Below, piece after piece: positions 16,531 to 27,064 of a stretch of 64,000 nucleotides of DNA. The stretch lies in contig NZ_CP014228.1 in assembly GCF_001553565.1 (NCBI RefSeq), positions 186,001-250,000 on the forward strand. Reading direction: 5' to 3'. The translations under genes and the position numbers were made by a program. Each line of letters opens with the position of its first letter. Position 1 is the first letter of the stretch. The DNA comes from Actinomyces radicidentis (GTDB lineage Bacteria; Actinomycetota; Actinomycetes; Actinomycetales; Actinomycetaceae). Under the pieces are notes generated by a model. The model saw only the letters and a list, made by a program, of their open reading frames with translations, had not been told where the DNA came from and did not search any database.

Positions 16531-18759
16531 TCACACGCGCACGGCCTCGATGAGGACCGCCTGGTCGGGGTCCATGAAGGGCGCCGTGAGGCCCACGCGC
16601 TCGAGGACCGCTCCGGGCAGGACGACTCCCTCGCCGGCGTCGCCGAACCACGGCGGGGCGATGAGACCGGCCGGCGGGGAGCCGATGATCCGCGGGCGCA
16701 CCCGGTAGCGGGCCTCGGGGTCGAGGCCGCGCAGGCGGACCCGGCCCTGGAGGGCGAGGGGACCGCGCTCGAGGACGGCGAGCTCGTAGAGGGCGGCGGA
16801 GCCGTCGCGGGCGGCGACGCCGTGGAGGCGGGCGCAGCCGTCGCCGACCTCGTCGCGGATGATCCGGCCGGTGAGGAGCAGACCGCGCTGCTCCTTGTAG
16901 AAGGCGATCCAGCGGCCGAGGTCGTCGCGGTCCTCCTGGGTCTCCGCGGTGAGGTCCCACTCGACGCCCATGTGGCCCCACAGGGCCGTGGAGGCGCGGA
17001 AGGACAGGTCGTGCTGGCGGCCGGTCGTCTGGGAGCGGCCGGAGGCGACGTGGGTGCCGATGCGCTCGGGCGGGATGACCTGCTCGGTCCACGGCACGAT
17101 CGTGTGCCGCTCGTGGGGGTCGATGACGTCGGAGGCCCAGAAGCGCTGGGTGTGGCGCACCATCTCGAGGTCGATGCGGCCGCCGCCGGAGGAGCAGGAC
17201 TCGATCTCGAGGCCGGGGTGGTCGGCGCGCAGGCGGTCCATGAGGGCGAGGGCGGCGCGGGTCTGGGCGCCGACGACGGCGCGGCCTCCGCGGGTGGCGT
17301 CGCCGCCGTCGAAGACGTCGCGGTTGTGGTCCCACTTGATGTAGCTGATGGGGTACTCGGTGAGGAGGGCGTCCATCTGCGAGTGGACGTGCTCCCAGGC
17401 CCCGGGGATCGTGAGGTTGAGGACGTGCTGGTGGCGCCACGGCACGGGGAGGCGCTCCCCCGCGGTGAGGATCCACTCGGGGTGGGCGCGGGCGACGTCG
17501 GAGTCGAGGTTGACCATCTCGGGCTCGAACCAGAGGCCGAACTGCATGCCGAGGTCGGTGACGTGCTCGGTGAGGGGGCCGAGGCCGTCGGGCCAGGCCT
17601 CGTCGGAGACGACCCAGTCGCCCAGGCCCTTGGTGTCGTCGCGGCGCGAGCCGAACCAGCCGTCGTCGAGGACGTAGCGCTCGATGCCGAGTCGGGCGGC
17701 CTCGTCGGCGAGCTCGAGGAGCTTGGGGAGGCGGTGGTCGAAGGTGACGGCCTCCCAGACGTTGAGGGTGACGGGCCGGTCGGTCGAGGGCGTGGAGGGC
17801 AGGGAGCGGGCCCACTGGTGGAGGCGGTCCGCGGCCTCGTCGAGGCCCTCGCCGTGGGTGAGGTGGAGCCAGGGTCCCGTGTAGCTCTCGCCGGGTGCGA
17901 GGACGACCTCGCCGGGTAGGAGGAGCTCGCCGCCGCCCATGACCTGGTAGCCCTCGGGGAGGCGCTCGACGTAGGTGCGGTTGTTGCCGGGGGCGGCGAC
18001 GTGGAGGCCGCGGACCTGGCCGTGGCCGAAGCCGAAGCCGTGCTCGCCGGCGACGGTGAGGGTGGGGTGGTCGAAGCCGGTGCGGCCGTGGCGGCCCTCG
18101 CGCACGTCGGCGCCGTAGCTGATGGGGCGGCGCTGCGGCTGGCGCTCGGTCCCCCACCGGCCCGTGGAGTCGAGCAGCTCGTCGGCCTCGAGCGGGAGCG
18201 GGAGGGCGAGGCTGAGCTCCGCGAGCTCGTAGTCCGTGTCCCCGGTGTTGGTGAGGGTCCCACGGGCGATGAGGGAGCCGCCGACGGTGAGCTCGATCTC
18301 GAGGCGCAGGGCGAGGCCGGCCTCGTCGTCGGCGGTCTCGATGGTGAGGGTGCCGGTACCGAGCTCGACGGCGTCGCCGAGGGCGACCTCCCGCTCGCAG
18401 CCGTCGGTGCCGGTGTGGCTGATCGATCGGGCGATGAGGCGCGGGGACCAGGCGGTACCGTCGGGGCGGTGGCCGACGAGGCCGGGGCGGCCGCTCCAGC
18501 CGGTCCAGCCGCCCGGCACGAGGCCGGGCTCGAGGATGACGTCGGGGTCGTTGCCCAGGTGCGTGCGCCGCGCGCCGAGGACGACGTCGCTGAGCGCGGC
18601 AGCGTCGAGGGCGCCGAGGTCGGGGCCCCAGGAGACGACGCTCGGAGCCCCGGCCAGCCCGGTGGTGAGGAGGAGCGAGGTGCCCTTGCCGCGCAGGTGG
18701 ACGGTGGTGGTCGCGGGCGCGTCGGCGGTCACGTCGGTCACGGTCGGGGGCACGGTCAC
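16531..18759 (-). CDS. Alpha-galactosidase, GH36
   Basis: The enzyme removes terminal alpha-galactose from melibiose, raffinose and related sugars. The 742-residue protein lacks a signal peptide and is therefore cytoplasmic, acting on imported sugars. The GH36 signature is clear: the nucleophile is Asp477 in YIKWDHNRD and the acid/base is Asp544 in WASDVIDPHERH; an N-terminal beta-supersandwich domain, the barrel and a C-terminal domain follow in the usual order. The GTG at 18759 follows AAGGAGA. A near-perfect 20-bp palindrome about 30-50 bases upstream may be its operator. It is a single gene with no importer directly beside it. Confidence 0.95.
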   Translation of the reverse strand: MTVPPTVTDVTADAPATTTVHLRGKGTSLLLTTGLAGAPSVVSWGPDLGALDAAALSDVVLGARRTHLGNDPDVILEPGLVPGGWTGWSGRPGLVGHRPDGTAWSPRLIARSISHTGTDGCEREVALGDAVELGTGTLTIETADDEAGLALRLEIELTVGGSLIARGTLTNTGDTDYELAELSLALPLPLEADELLDSTGRWGTERQPQRRPISYGADVREGRHGRTGFDHPTLTVAGEHGFGFGHGQVRGLHVAAPGNNRTYVERLPEGYQVMGGGELLLPGEVVLAPGESYTGPWLHLTHGEGLDEAADRLHQWARSLPSTPSTDRPVTLNVWEAVTFDHRLPKLLELADEAARLGIERYVLDDGWFGSRRDDTKGLGDWVVSDEAWPDGLGPLTEHVTDLGMQFGLWFEPEMVNLDSDVARAHPEWILTAGERLPVPWRHQHVLNLTIPGAWEHVHSQMDALLTEYPISYIKWDHNRDVFDGGDATRGGRAVVGAQTRAALALMDRLRADHPGLEIESCSSGGGRIDLEMVRHTQRFWASDVIDPHERHTIVPWTEQVIPPERIGTHVASGRSQTTGRQHDLSFRASTALWGHMGVEWDLTAETQEDRDDLGRWIAFYKEQRGLLLTGRIIRDEVGDGCARLHGVAARDGSAALYELAVLERGPLALQGRVRLRGLDPEARYRVRPRIIGSPPAGLIAPPWFGDAGEGVVLPGAVLERVGLTAPFMDPDQAVLIEAVRV

Positions 18760-18789
18760 GGGGCTCTCCTTCGTCGCAGGCTCTCGGTG

Positions 18790-18809
18790 CGCGCACGCCG
18801 GTGTGCGCG
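18790..18809. promoter_or_regulatory. Palindrome upstream of the alpha-galactosidase gene
   Basis: A 20-bp inverted repeat with one mismatched pair (arms CGCGCAC and GTGCGCG) lies 31-50 bases before the GTG start. The position suits a repressor site. Confidence 0.4.
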
Positions 18810-18939
18810 TCCGAAGCCAGGCTACCGGCCACGGGGCGGGCGGGTCCCGGACGCGACGACGGCGCCGCCGGCTCCTCCGGACCGGCGTGCGGTCGGGCGG
18901 GGGCGGGCGGTGCCGTCGGGGCGGCGCGTGCTCGCCGGG

Positions 18940-20280
18940 TCAGCTCACGGCGTTCGGGCCGGCGGCCTCGGCGGAGGCGGCGAGCTCCTCGGGACTGACG
19001 AGCCCGTCGACGCTGACCCTGTCGAGGTAGGCCATGCCGTCGAAGGAGAGCTCCTTGGTGTTCTCGGGGTCGCCGTCGGCGCCGATGTTGCCGCCGGCAA
19101 GGCGGTCGACGACGATGGCGATGGCCCCGTCGCCGGTGACGTTGGTGGCGGTGCCGAAGGAGTCCATCGCGATGTAGGTCGCGATCATGAGCGCGACCTG
19201 CGCGTCGTTGAAGCCGAGCATGCTGGACAGCAGGCCGGTCGCGGCCATGATGGCGCCGCCGGGGACGCCGGGCGCGGCGACCATGGTGATGCCGAGCATG
19301 AAGATGAAGCCGGCCCACTGGACCGCGCTCACGTGGAGGCCCTGGGTGAGGACGATCGCGTAGGCGAAGGCGAAGATCTTCGAGGTCGAGCCGGCCAGGT
19401 GGATGGTCGCGCACAGCGGGATGACGAAGGAGGCGACGGCGTCGGAGACCCCGTTCTTCTTCGTCTGGCGCAGGGTGACCGGGATCGTCGCGGCCGAGGA
19501 GGAGGTGCCCAGGGCGGTGAGGTACGCGGGGGCCATGCCGAGCAGCGACGTGACGGGGTTCTTCCGACCGACCGCGCCGGCGACGCAGTACTGGGTGAGG
19601 AGGATGACGACCTCGAGGAGGAGGACGACGACGACGCCGCGCAGCAGCGTCTTCATGACGGCCGCGGCCTCACCGGTGTAGGTGAGGTTGAGGAAGATGC
19701 CGAAGATGTGGACCGGCAGCAGCGGGATGATGATCGTCTCGATGACCTTCGTGATGATGGCGCGGAACTCGATGAAGCCCTTGCGCAGGACGCCGCGCGG
19801 GATGAGGGAGAGCCCGATGCCCATGACGAAGGAGAGCAGCAGGGCGGTCATGACCTCGAGCGGCGCCGGCATCTCGACCGTGAAGTAGGTCGTGAGCGCG
19901 CTGCCGGGCTCGGAGACGCCGTCGAGGCTCGTGGAGCGCAGGAGGCTCGGGAAGAGCGCCGCGCAGACGGCGAAGGTGAGGAAGCCGGAGAAGAGCGTGG
20001 AGCCGTAGGCGATGGCGGTGGTGATCCCGAGCCACTTGCCGGCGCCGCGGCCGAGGTCGGCGATCGCCGGGGTCACGAGTCCGATGATGATGAGCGGGAT
20101 CGAGAAGGTGAGGAACTGGCTGAAGAGGTCGGAGAAGGTCGCGAAGACGCGTCCGACGGACTTCGGGATGAGGGGGCTGCCGCCGACGTGGATGGAGCCC
20201 AGGAGGAGGGCGAGGACGATGGCGACGATGACCCACGTGAGGATCCCGCCCTTGGCGAGGACCCGGCGCACGTTCGACAT
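18940..20280 (-). CDS. Dicarboxylate/amino acid:cation symporter (DAACS, GltP/SstT type)
   Basis: The 446-residue membrane protein imports an acidic or small neutral amino acid or dicarboxylate with Na+ or H+. Family features are the serine-rich hairpin ALGTSSSAATIPVT, the transmembrane segment DSFGTATNVTGDG in the place of the usual NMDGT/DxxRT motifs, and the GVPGG re-entrant loop between them. The ATG at 20280 was chosen from the family N-terminus; AAGG lies upstream. The C-terminal tail of about 50 residues is unusually long and acidic. The exact substrate is not predictable. Confidence 0.9.
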   Translation of the reverse strand: MSNVRRVLAKGGILTWVIVAIVLALLLGSIHVGGSPLIPKSVGRVFATFSDLFSQFLTFSIPLIIIGLVTPAIADLGRGAGKWLGITTAIAYGSTLFSGFLTFAVCAALFPSLLRSTSLDGVSEPGSALTTYFTVEMPAPLEVMTALLLSFVMGIGLSLIPRGVLRKGFIEFRAIITKVIETIIIPLLPVHIFGIFLNLTYTGEAAAVMKTLLRGVVVVLLLEVVILLTQYCVAGAVGRKNPVTSLLGMAPAYLTALGTSSSAATIPVTLRQTKKNGVSDAVASFVIPLCATIHLAGSTSKIFAFAYAIVLTQGLHVSAVQWAGFIFMLGITMVAAPGVPGGAIMAATGLLSSMLGFNDAQVALMIATYIAMDSFGTATNVTGDGAIAIVVDRLAGGNIGADGDPENTKELSFDGMAYLDRVSVDGLVSPEELAASAEAAGPNAVS

Positions 20281-20415
20281 GGTGGTGCCTTTCGGCTGGG
20301 GGTGGGCGGCGGGTACCGCCCGTGCGAGTTCAGGATGGCACACGTCTTGTCATACGGAACTCATCTGCCCGCAGCGTGGGCGTGGTGGGAGCGGCGCGCG
20401 AGGGCGCGGCCGGGC

Positions 20416-20853
20416 TCAGACGGCCGGCAGCACCGCGTAGTACGAGAGCGCGACGAGCCCGGCGGCGATGAGCAGGCCGGCGACGACGTCGAAGGCCCTC
20501 CCCCGCGCGGCGGTCCAGGTCCCGTCGGGCCGGCGCAGGCGGATGAGAGCCAGGAGGCCGACACCGGCGGCGAGCCACAGGACGGCGAGGCGGTTGTGAC
20601 CCAGCAGGGCCAGGGCGGGGACGAGGAGCAGACCCGCCGCCACCGCGACGACGGCGATGGTGCGGTAGGGCTCCTTGTGCTCCTCGGGCTTGTCGAGGGC
20701 GCGCACCTCGGCGACGACGGGGGCGGGCAGGTCCTCGAGGACCTCCTCGACCTCCTCGTCGAGCCCGGCGTCGTCCCCCATCTCGGGCGCGCCCGTCCGC
20801 GCCGCCTCGTCGGGCGCTGCGGAACCGGTCGCGTCGCTGGTCACGGCGGACAT
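20416..20853 (-). CDS. DUF3017-type membrane protein
   Basis: The 145-residue protein has an acidic N-terminal half and three membrane segments in the C-terminal half (about residues 64-82, 87-103 and 119-141), the layout of actinobacterial DUF3017 proteins. These genes are typically found beside purH, folD or mdh, as here, but their function is unknown. It is separated from purH by a terminator hairpin. Confidence 0.75.
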   Translation of the reverse strand: MSAVTSDATGSAAPDEAARTGAPEMGDDAGLDEEVEEVLEDLPAPVVAEVRALDKPEEHKEPYRTIAVVAVAAGLLLVPALALLGHNRLAVLWLAAGVGLLALIRLRRPDGTWTAARGRAFDVVAGLLIAAGLVALSYYAVLPAV

Positions 20854-20857
20854 GCTA

Positions 20858-20890
20858 GCGGCCCTCCCCGTGGAGCACGGGGAGGGCCGC
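20858..20890 (-). terminator. Terminator of purH
   Basis: A perfect 15-bp stem (20858-20872 with 20876-20890) with a 3-base loop lies 76 bases past the purH stop and only a few bases before the DUF3017 start codon, so it could also affect translation of that gene. Confidence 0.75.
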
Positions 20891-20966
20891 AGGACGGGCG
20901 CGCGCCGACCGGCGCTCAGTCGCTCAGCAGACGGGCCGGCGTCGGGTGGATGAGCTCAGCGCGCGC

Positions 20967-22718
20967 TCAGTGCGCGAAGTGGCGGTTGCGCGTGAGGTAC
21001 ATCGTGACGCCGGCCGCCTTGGCGGCCTCGATGACCTCCTCGTCGCGGATGGACCCGCCGGGCTGGACGACGGCGGAGACACCGGCGTCGATGAGGACCT
21101 GGAGGCCGTCGGCGAAGGGGAAGAAGGCGTCGGAGGCCGCGACGGCGCCGCGGGCGCGCTCGGGCGCCTGGGCGTCGAGGATCTCGGAGGCGTCGGCCCC
21201 GCCGACGGCGCCGGTCTCCTTCTTGTCGGCCGCGGCGTCGCCCGTGGAGCGCAGGCCCAGGGTGTTGGCGCGCTCGACGGCGAGCCTGCAGGAGTCGACG
21301 CGGTTGACCTGCCCCATGCCGACGCCGACGGTCGCGCCGTCCTTGGCGAGCAGGATGGCGTTGGAGCGCACGGCGCGGATGGTCTCCCAGGCGAAGCGCA
21401 GGTCGGCGAGGGTGGACTCGTCCGCGGCCTCGCCGGAGACGAGCTCCCAGGCGGCCGGGTCGTCGTCGCCGGCCTGGTAGGAGTCGCGCTCCTGGATGAC
21501 GGCGCCGCCGGAGACCTGCTTGATCTCGAGGCCGTCGCGGGCCGGGGGCTCGATGACGAGGACGCGCAGGTTCTTCTTCGTGGAGAGGATCCGGGCGGCC
21601 TCGTCCTCGAAGGCGGGGGCGGCGACGACCTCGGTGAAGATCGGCTTGATCTGACGGGCCATCTCCACGGTGACCGTGGAGTTGGTGGCGATGACGCCGC
21701 CGTAGGCGGAGACGGGGTCGCAGGCGTGGGCCTTGCGGTGGGCCTCGGCGACGTCCCCGGAGGCCGAGATGGCGATGCCGCAGGGGTTCGCGTGCTTGAC
21801 GACGGCGACGGTGACGGCGTCGCCGTGGTCGTAGGCGGCGCGGACGGCGACGTCGGTATCCGTGTAGTTGTTGTAGCTCATGGCCTTGCCGTGGAGCTGG
21901 CGGGCGTTCGCCACTCCCCCGGTGACGCCGGGCGTCGTGTAGACGGCGGCGGCCTGGGCGGGGTTCTCGCCGTAGCGCAGCGGGGCGAGGCGCTCGTAGG
22001 CGGCGCCGACGTACTCGGGCAGGGCCGGGGCGGCCGGGGCGGCGCCGTCCTCGGCGGAGGAGGCTCGGTCGGACTCGATCTGCTGGGCGAACCAGGTGGC
22101 GACGGCGGCGTCGTAGGCGGCGGTGTGGGCGAAGGCCTTGGCGGCGAGCTCGCGGCGCTGCGCCAGCGAGAAGCCGCCCTCGGCGACGGCCTTGGCGACG
22201 GCGTCGTACTCGGCGGGGTCGGTGACGACGGCGACGGCCGGGTGGTTCTTCGCGGCGGCGCGGACCATCGAGGGGCCGCCGATGTCGATCTGCTCGACGC
22301 AGGCGTCGAAGGGCGCGCCGGAGGCGACCGTGTCCGTGAACGGGTAGAGGTTGACGACGACGAGGTCGATGGGGGTGACGTCGAGCTCGTCGAGCTGGGC
22401 CATGTGCTCGGCCTTGCGGCGGTCGGCGAGGATGCCGGCGTGGACGCGGGGGTGGAGGGTCTTGACGCGTCCCTCGAGGCACTCGGGGAAGCCGGTGACG
22501 TCCTCGACGCCGGTGACGGGCAGGCCGGCGTCGGCGATGGTCCTGGCGGTGGATCCGGTGGAGACGATCTCGACGCCGGCGTCGACGAGGGCGCGGGCGA
22601 GGTCGGTGAGGCCGGTCTTGTCGTAGACGGAGACGAGGGCCCGCTTCACGGGCACCTGCTCGGGGTTGACGAGACCCTCGGTGGGGACGTGGGCGGTGGG
22701 GACGGACTTCTCGCTCAT
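20967..22718 (-). CDS. purH: Bifunctional AICAR formyltransferase/IMP cyclohydrolase
   Basis: PurH carries out the last two steps of purine synthesis, formylating AICAR (ZMP) with 10-formyl-THF and closing the ring to IMP. The 583-residue protein has the N-terminal MGS-like cyclohydrolase domain ([30 protein letters not shown]) and the C-terminal formyltransferase domain ([22 protein letters not shown]). An extension of about 25 residues precedes the usual start. The ATG at 22718 follows AGGAGA. A ZTP riboswitch immediately upstream would sense the substrate of this enzyme, so expression should rise when ZMP/ZTP accumulates, as in folate shortage. Confidence 0.97.
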   Translation of the reverse strand: MSEKSVPTAHVPTEGLVNPEQVPVKRALVSVYDKTGLTDLARALVDAGVEIVSTGSTARTIADAGLPVTGVEDVTGFPECLEGRVKTLHPRVHAGILADRRKAEHMAQLDELDVTPIDLVVVNLYPFTDTVASGAPFDACVEQIDIGGPSMVRAAAKNHPAVAVVTDPAEYDAVAKAVAEGGFSLAQRRELAAKAFAHTAAYDAAVATWFAQQIESDRASSAEDGAAPAAPALPEYVGAAYERLAPLRYGENPAQAAAVYTTPGVTGGVANARQLHGKAMSYNNYTDTDVAVRAAYDHGDAVTVAVVKHANPCGIAISASGDVAEAHRKAHACDPVSAYGGVIATNSTVTVEMARQIKPIFTEVVAAPAFEDEAARILSTKKNLRVLVIEPPARDGLEIKQVSGGAVIQERDSYQAGDDDPAAWELVSGEAADESTLADLRFAWETIRAVRSNAILLAKDGATVGVGMGQVNRVDSCRLAVERANTLGLRSTGDAAADKKETGAVGGADASEILDAQAPERARGAVAASDAFFPFADGLQVLIDAGVSAVVQPGGSIRDEEVIEAAKAAGVTMYLTRNRHFAH

Positions 22719-22750
22719 GCGGGTCTCTCCTGGGTGTGCCGGTGTCAGGG

Positions 22751-22856
22751 CGGGACGCCCAGGCGGGCGACGTCCCGTGCGGCCCGTTCGTGCGGGCCGG
22801 CCCGGTGCAGCCTCGACCGCTCCCCGGTGGTGGTCCACCCTCGCCAGTCGCGGTCG
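22751..22856 (-). promoter_or_regulatory. ZTP (pfl) riboswitch upstream of purH
   Basis: On the minus strand the segment shows the diagnostic order: a P1 stem (CGACCGC at 22856-22850 with GCGGTCG at 22820-22814), the core GACTGGCG, a P2 hairpin (GGTGG/CCACC), the block CACCGGGGAGC, a linker with a CGGCCCG/CGGGCCG hairpin, and a P3 stem (CGGGACG at 22777-22771 with CGTCCCG at 22757-22751) whose loop carries the invariant CCGCCTGGGC (22766-22757). This matches the known pfl/ZTP aptamer, which binds ZMP and ZTP. The purH start is 32 bases downstream, suggesting translational control. The remaining gap from 22860 to 23107 holds no further recognisable element. Confidence 0.9.
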
Positions 22857-23107
22857 GAACCAGGGTACCGCCGGCGCCGTGGGCGCGGGCCGGTCCGGAG
22901 GGTGCCCCGGCTCACCCGTGGTCACCTCCCTGAGCCGAGATCGGAGGATCGGTGCCGGCATCGCGCGCTCGTGCGGCGGTGTCGGCACCCATCCTTCGCG
23001 AGCCCTCGGGCTCCGGGCGCTAGGTTGGGGCCGCGGCCGACGGCGGCTGCGGCGGCCCGTCCGGCCGCGTCCGCGAGGCTCCGCGACGGAGGGGCAGGAG
23101 GAACGGC

Positions 23108-23614
23108 ATGTCAGCACTCTCGTCCCTGGGACGCTCGAAGGGCTCCGGCGTCGGCACGGCGCTGGCCGCCGGCGTCGTCGGCGGCCTCGTCGCCGGGCTG
23201 GTCAAGATCGGCTGGGAGGCGGTCCTGCCCCCGCGCACGCCCGAGCGGAACGACCCGAACCCGCCGGCGCACCTGCTCGAGCAGATCGGCGTCCCCGAGG
23301 AGATCCGCGACCTGACGGTCACGTACAACGGCAACGAGATCGGCGTGACGGGGCTGGCCGTCCACCACGCCTTCTCCGTCGGCACCGCGGTGCCGTACTG
23401 CCTCCTCGCCGAGCGCTGCCCGGCGATCACGGCCGGCGGCGGAGCCCTCTACGGCCTCGGCGTCTGGGTCGGCTTCCACCTGGCCGTGCTGCCCGCCCTC
23501 GGCACGGTGCCGTCGGCCGCGGAGCAGCCGTGGCAGGAGCACCTCTCGGAGGCCCTCGGCCACGTCGTGTGGTCGGGCACGATCGAGGCCGTCCGCCGCG
23601 AGATCACGGCCTGA
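23108..23614 (+). CDS. YagU-like inner membrane protein (DUF1440)
   Basis: The 168-residue protein has a glycine-rich N-terminal membrane segment ([36 protein letters not shown] interrupted here for length: residues about 15-50), a central pair of hydrophobic segments and a C-terminal amphipathic part, as in YagU. In E. coli YagU is linked to acid resistance. AGGAGG precedes the ATG. It lies on the opposite strand between purN and purH, breaking what is a contiguous pair in other actinobacteria. Confidence 0.75.
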   Translation: MSALSSLGRSKGSGVGTALAAGVVGGLVAGLVKIGWEAVLPPRTPERNDPNPPAHLLEQIGVPEEIRDLTVTYNGNEIGVTGLAVHHAFSVGTAVPYCLLAERCPAITAGGGALYGLGVWVGFHLAVLPALGTVPSAAEQPWQEHLSEALGHVVWSGTIEAVRREITA

Positions 23615-23640
23615 GCCCCCGGGGCCGGACGCCCCGAACG

Positions 23641-23709
23641 ACGAGCACGACCTCCCTGGACCAGCCCGACGCCGTCGGCGCCCGGTACGTCCAGGGAGGT
23701 CGTGCTCGT
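23641..23709. terminator. Large bidirectional terminator between yagU-like gene and purN
   Basis: Two perfect 20-bp arms (23641-23660 and 23690-23709) enclose 29 bases that contain a further small stem. It separates convergent genes. Confidence 0.75.
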
Positions 23710-23760
23710 TCCGCGCGCGGGGCGGTGAGGGGCTCGGTACCGGCCTCCTCGGCACCGGCC

Positions 23761-24369
23761 TCAGTGCCGGCGCTCGCGCGCGAGGATCCCGACCTGCTCG
23801 ACGAGCTGGGGCGTCTCCGCAGCCTTGACCCGCGCGGTGAGGCTCTCCTCGGTGTCCCCGGGCAGGACCGGCACCTCGACCTGGGCGATGTGCTCGCCCG
23901 TGTCGACGCCCGCGTCCACCCAGAACAGGGTGGCGCCGGCGCGGGTCGCCCCGGCGGCGAGGGCGTCGCGGACGGCGTGCGCCCCGGGGAAGCTCGGCAG
24001 GAGAGAGGGGTGGGTGTTGATGATGCGCCCCTCGAGCCGGGTGAGGACGGGCTCGCCGAGGATCCTCATGAAGCCGGCGCAGACGACGAGGTCCGGCTCG
24101 GCGCCCGCGATCTCCTCTGCGAGGGCCTCGTCCCAGGCGGGGCGGTCGGCGAAGTCGCGCGGTGCGACGACGGAGGCCGCCACGCCGGCGGCCAGGGCGT
24201 GCCCGACGCCGGGGCAGGGCTTGTCGGCGACGACGCGCACGACCTCGGCGCCGTAGGCAGGGTCCTCGCAGGCGCGCAGCAGCGCGACGAGGTTGGAGCC
24301 CGTCCCGGAGACGAGGACGACGAGCCGCGCGGCCCCGGCGCCCGTCATGGTCGGCCCTGCCTCAGTCAT
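23761..24369 (-). CDS. purN: Phosphoribosylglycinamide formyltransferase
   Basis: PurN formylates GAR with 10-formyl-THF, the third step of purine synthesis. The 202-residue protein shows SGTGSNL near the N-terminus, the folate-site region INTHPSLLPSFPGAHAV with catalytic Asn and His, and VDTGEHIAQ with the catalytic Asp. I prefer the ATG at 24369 because GGAGG lies six bases upstream and the start then overlaps the perM stop by eight bases; the ATG at 24348 is the alternative. It is the last gene of the sucC-sucD-perM-purN run. In other actinobacteria purH follows directly. Confidence 0.95.
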   Translation of the reverse strand: MTEAGPTMTGAGAARLVVLVSGTGSNLVALLRACEDPAYGAEVVRVVADKPCPGVGHALAAGVAASVVAPRDFADRPAWDEALAEEIAGAEPDLVVCAGFMRILGEPVLTRLEGRIINTHPSLLPSFPGAHAVRDALAAGATRAGATLFWVDAGVDTGEHIAQVEVPVLPGDTEESLTARVKAAETPQLVEQVGILARERRH

Positions 24370-26121
24370 CGGTGTCCTCCGTGTTGGTGGTGGTGGCGCG
24401 GGCCGCCTTCTCGGCACGCGCGGCGGCGGCCTCGGCCTCGTCGCGGTCGAGGCGGTCGGCGAGCCGGGCCCGCCAGCCGGTGAAGCGCGGGCGCTCCGTA
24501 CCGGCCCCGCCGGGGGCCCCGGCGTGTGCGGTCCCGGGACCGGGCTCGCGCCTCGCAGCCGCGAGTCCGTCGGAGTCATCGGCGTCGTCCGGGTCGTCCC
24601 ACGGCTCGGGGGCCTCGTCGGCGTCGGCCTCCTCCCCCGCGTCGTCCCAGCCATCGTCGGGCTGGTCGTCCTCGGCGACCTCCGGCGCCTCAGCGCCCTC
24701 GTCCCAGGCAGGCTCCTCGTCCCACTCGGTGTCGTCGTCCCACTCGCCGTCGGGGGACGCTGCGTCCAGGGGATCGTCGTCGACCGGGCGCTGCTGCGCG
24801 CGGGCCTCCTCGCGGTCGCGGCGGGTCTGCGCGCGCCGCTCGCGCGCGGCGTCGAGGCCGGCGCCGACGCGCTCACGGGCGCTCGTGGCGGCCGCCCCGG
24901 TGTGCTCGACGCCGTGCTCGGCGGCACGGCGCGTCCACGGGTGGACGACGGCCGTCCCGGCGAGTACGGCCACGCCGACCTCGAACAGGAGGAGCCCGGC
25001 GACGAGGCCGGAGCGCGGACCGACGTCGGCCATGCGGCCCGGGCCGATGGCGCCCGAGGCCAGGAGGCAGCCGATGAGCGTGAGCAGCGCGAGCACGAGG
25101 GCGGCGGCGACGGCGGCGACGAGCGCCTCGGGGAGCGCGAGCGCGGCGAGCCGCCGACGGTGGCGCCACACCGCGACGAGCCCGGCGAGGCTGAGCGCGA
25201 GCGGCAGCACCTCTCCCCCGTGCGAGAGGGAGTCCGTCGGCAGGAGGCCGAGGAGGGGCAGGGAGGGCACGGACCCGGCCACGACGTGGCTCGGGGCGAA
25301 GACCGTCCCGGTGCCCACGACGAAGCCGGGCCCCACCAGCCACGCGAGGGCCCAGACGAGCGTCGTCGGGACCCAGGCGAGCTGGAGGAGCAGGAGGCCG
25401 AGCCATCCGAGGACGCCGCCCGTGCTCACCGCCCCGTAGAGGCGGGTGAAGCGGTGGAAGCCGCCGACGACCGCCGCCAGCGCGGCCAGCAGGACGAGCG
25501 CGCCGATGATGATCGCGGTCGTCCGGGCCAGGGCGAGCGCGGGGTCGACCCACCGGGGGCGGCGGCCCCACGCCTGCGAGGCGCGGGTCCAGCCCCGCCC
25601 CTCGCGGTGGAGGCTCCAGGCGGTGACGAGCAGGGCCAGGAGGGCGCTGCCGACGACGGCCGGCAGGGACCCGGTCCCAGTCGGCCCCGCGAGGAGGACG
25701 AGCACGAGGCTCGTGAGCAGGGCGGACCCGACCACCCAAACGCCCGAGGCGGGGCCGGTGAGCCGGGCGCGGCGGACCGACTGCGCGGTGAGCCACGCCT
25801 GGAGGAGGGCGACGCCCAGGAGCGGGAGGGCGAGGACTCCGTCGGCGGACTCGGCGCTGCCGACGGAGCCGCCCAGGGCGAGTCCCCACAGCCCCGTGCC
25901 GGTGCGCAGCGCCGACCCGAGCGAGAGCGCCGCGGCCGCGTCGAGGGAGGAGGTCGAGACGAAGACGGCGAGCGTCGGGACGACGACGACGAGCCAGCCC
26001 GCCAGGACCGACTCGACGCCCGCGCGCACGGCGAAGGGCCAGTCCACCGGGAGGGCGCGGGTCGTGCCGCGCTCCCCGGTGGGCTGGTCCTCGCTCAGTC
26101 CTCGTTGACCACGCTCGCGGC

Positions 26122-26125
<4 letters not shown>
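24362..26125 (-). CDS. PerM-like membrane protein (DUF6350)
   Basis: The 587-residue protein has many membrane segments over residues about 30-400 and then a long acidic, Trp-containing cytoplasmic tail ([16 protein letters not shown]). The position between sucD and purN equals that of mycobacterial PerM (Rv0955), which is linked to cell division and persistence. The GTG start overlaps the sucD stop (GTGA at 26125-26122), showing translational coupling. Assignment rests on topology plus synteny, and the divergent sequence leaves some doubt. Confidence 0.72.
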
Positions 26126-27060
<935 letters not shown>

Positions 27061-27064
27061 GGAC

